A DNA stretch of 64,000 nucleotides from Spirulina major PCC 6313 (GTDB lineage: Bacteria > Cyanobacteriota > Cyanobacteriia > Cyanobacteriales > Spirulinaceae): the NCBI RefSeq assembly GCF_001890765.1, contig NZ_KV878783.1, positions 249,028 to 313,027 on the forward strand, given 5' to 3'. Below, piece by piece: positions 63,938 to 64,000 of this stretch; the stretch's first letter is position 1, and each line of letters begins with the position of its first letter. The notes beneath the pieces were generated by a model. It was not told the origin of the DNA, searched no databases, and saw only the letters and a list, made by a program, of their open reading frames with translations. Both the position numbers and the translations under genes were made by a program.

Positions 63938-64000
63938 ATGGAAGAGTCTGCATCCCAAGTTACGCCGGAAACCAGAGCCACCGATGAACCTGCGGCCGAT
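63938..64000 (+). CDS. Start of an unidentified gene (cut by the window end)
   Basis: MEESASQVTPETRATDEPAA then D. Only 21 residues are seen, all acidic and disordered, so no family can be named. No clear ribosome-binding site. It is called because the frame is open to the end. Confidence 0.4.
   Translation, partial: MEESASQVTPETRATDEPAAD

Noticed and set aside
1-64000. tRNA or rRNA genes
   Set aside because: I scanned the gaps for cloverleaf and T-arm patterns by eye and saw none; a tRNA search program would be decisive.

Overview
The window is cyanobacterial chromosome. It carries psbB (CP47), psbT, psbI, psbY, a photosystem II S4-domain protein, a lone PCP_red domain and a DUF3769 outer-membrane protein, and it is full of the HIP1 octamer GCGATCGC. 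The complete hpsABCD-like pseudopilin set suggests a filamentous strain able to form motile hormogonia or to secrete slime. I cannot name the species from the sequence. The base composition is moderately GC-rich. Clearly AT-richer islands lie in the recognition part of a restriction-modification gene, in the middle of hpsA, and in one GGDEF-EAL gene.

Layout. 1-10.7 kb: the end of a beta-propeller glycosidase, a single-chain type IIL-like restriction-modification enzyme, a DUF3769/LptD-like protein, psbI, an EAL phosphodiesterase with a degenerate GGDEF domain, a Gfo/Idh/MocA oxidoreductase and a 43-residue membrane protein. 10.7-11.8 kb: non-coding, with a 26-bp tandem array and a MITE-like inverted repeat. 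11.8-20 kb: a GH57/DUF3536 glycosidase, a GT4 glycosyltransferase, a probable 6S RNA, and the leftward rps1, nrdR, psbT, psbB set. 20-26.6 kb: a coiled-coil DMT transporter, a PCP_red protein, a UbiH-like hydroxylase, EgtD and an orphan TRAP-type binding lipoprotein. 26.6-28.7 kb: an IS630 wreck with a TnpB element inside it. 28.8-40.5 kb: an MFS-HEAT-cNMP fusion next to an HD-GYP phosphodiesterase, an alpha/beta hydrolase, a second TnpB element, and a 1411-residue PAS/GAF/GGDEF/EAL protein. 40.7-44.8 kb: a SpoIIM-like protein facing two membrane genes, a sulfotransferase and psbY. 45.1-53.2 kb: the hpsABCD operon. 53.4-64 kb: two coupled unknown genes, a transglutaminase-like protein that has lost two catalytic residues, another GGDEF-EAL protein, DUF2062, the PSII S4 protein, ruvX with a GNAT gene, rpmB, and the start of one more gene.

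How the genes fit together. Three themes recur. The first is photosystem II structure and assembly. The second is cyclic-di-GMP turnover: two complete GGDEF-EAL proteins, one EAL protein with a dead GGDEF, and one HD-GYP protein. These share the window with the hps pseudopilin operon and with glycosyltransferase and sulfotransferase genes, so regulated surface polysaccharide and motility are plausible, although that link is inference. The third is mobile DNA: two TnpB elements of different subfamilies, both preceded by TTTAC, one nested in a broken IS630 and one immediately upstream of the largest signalling gene, plus several families of short dispersed palindromic repeats.
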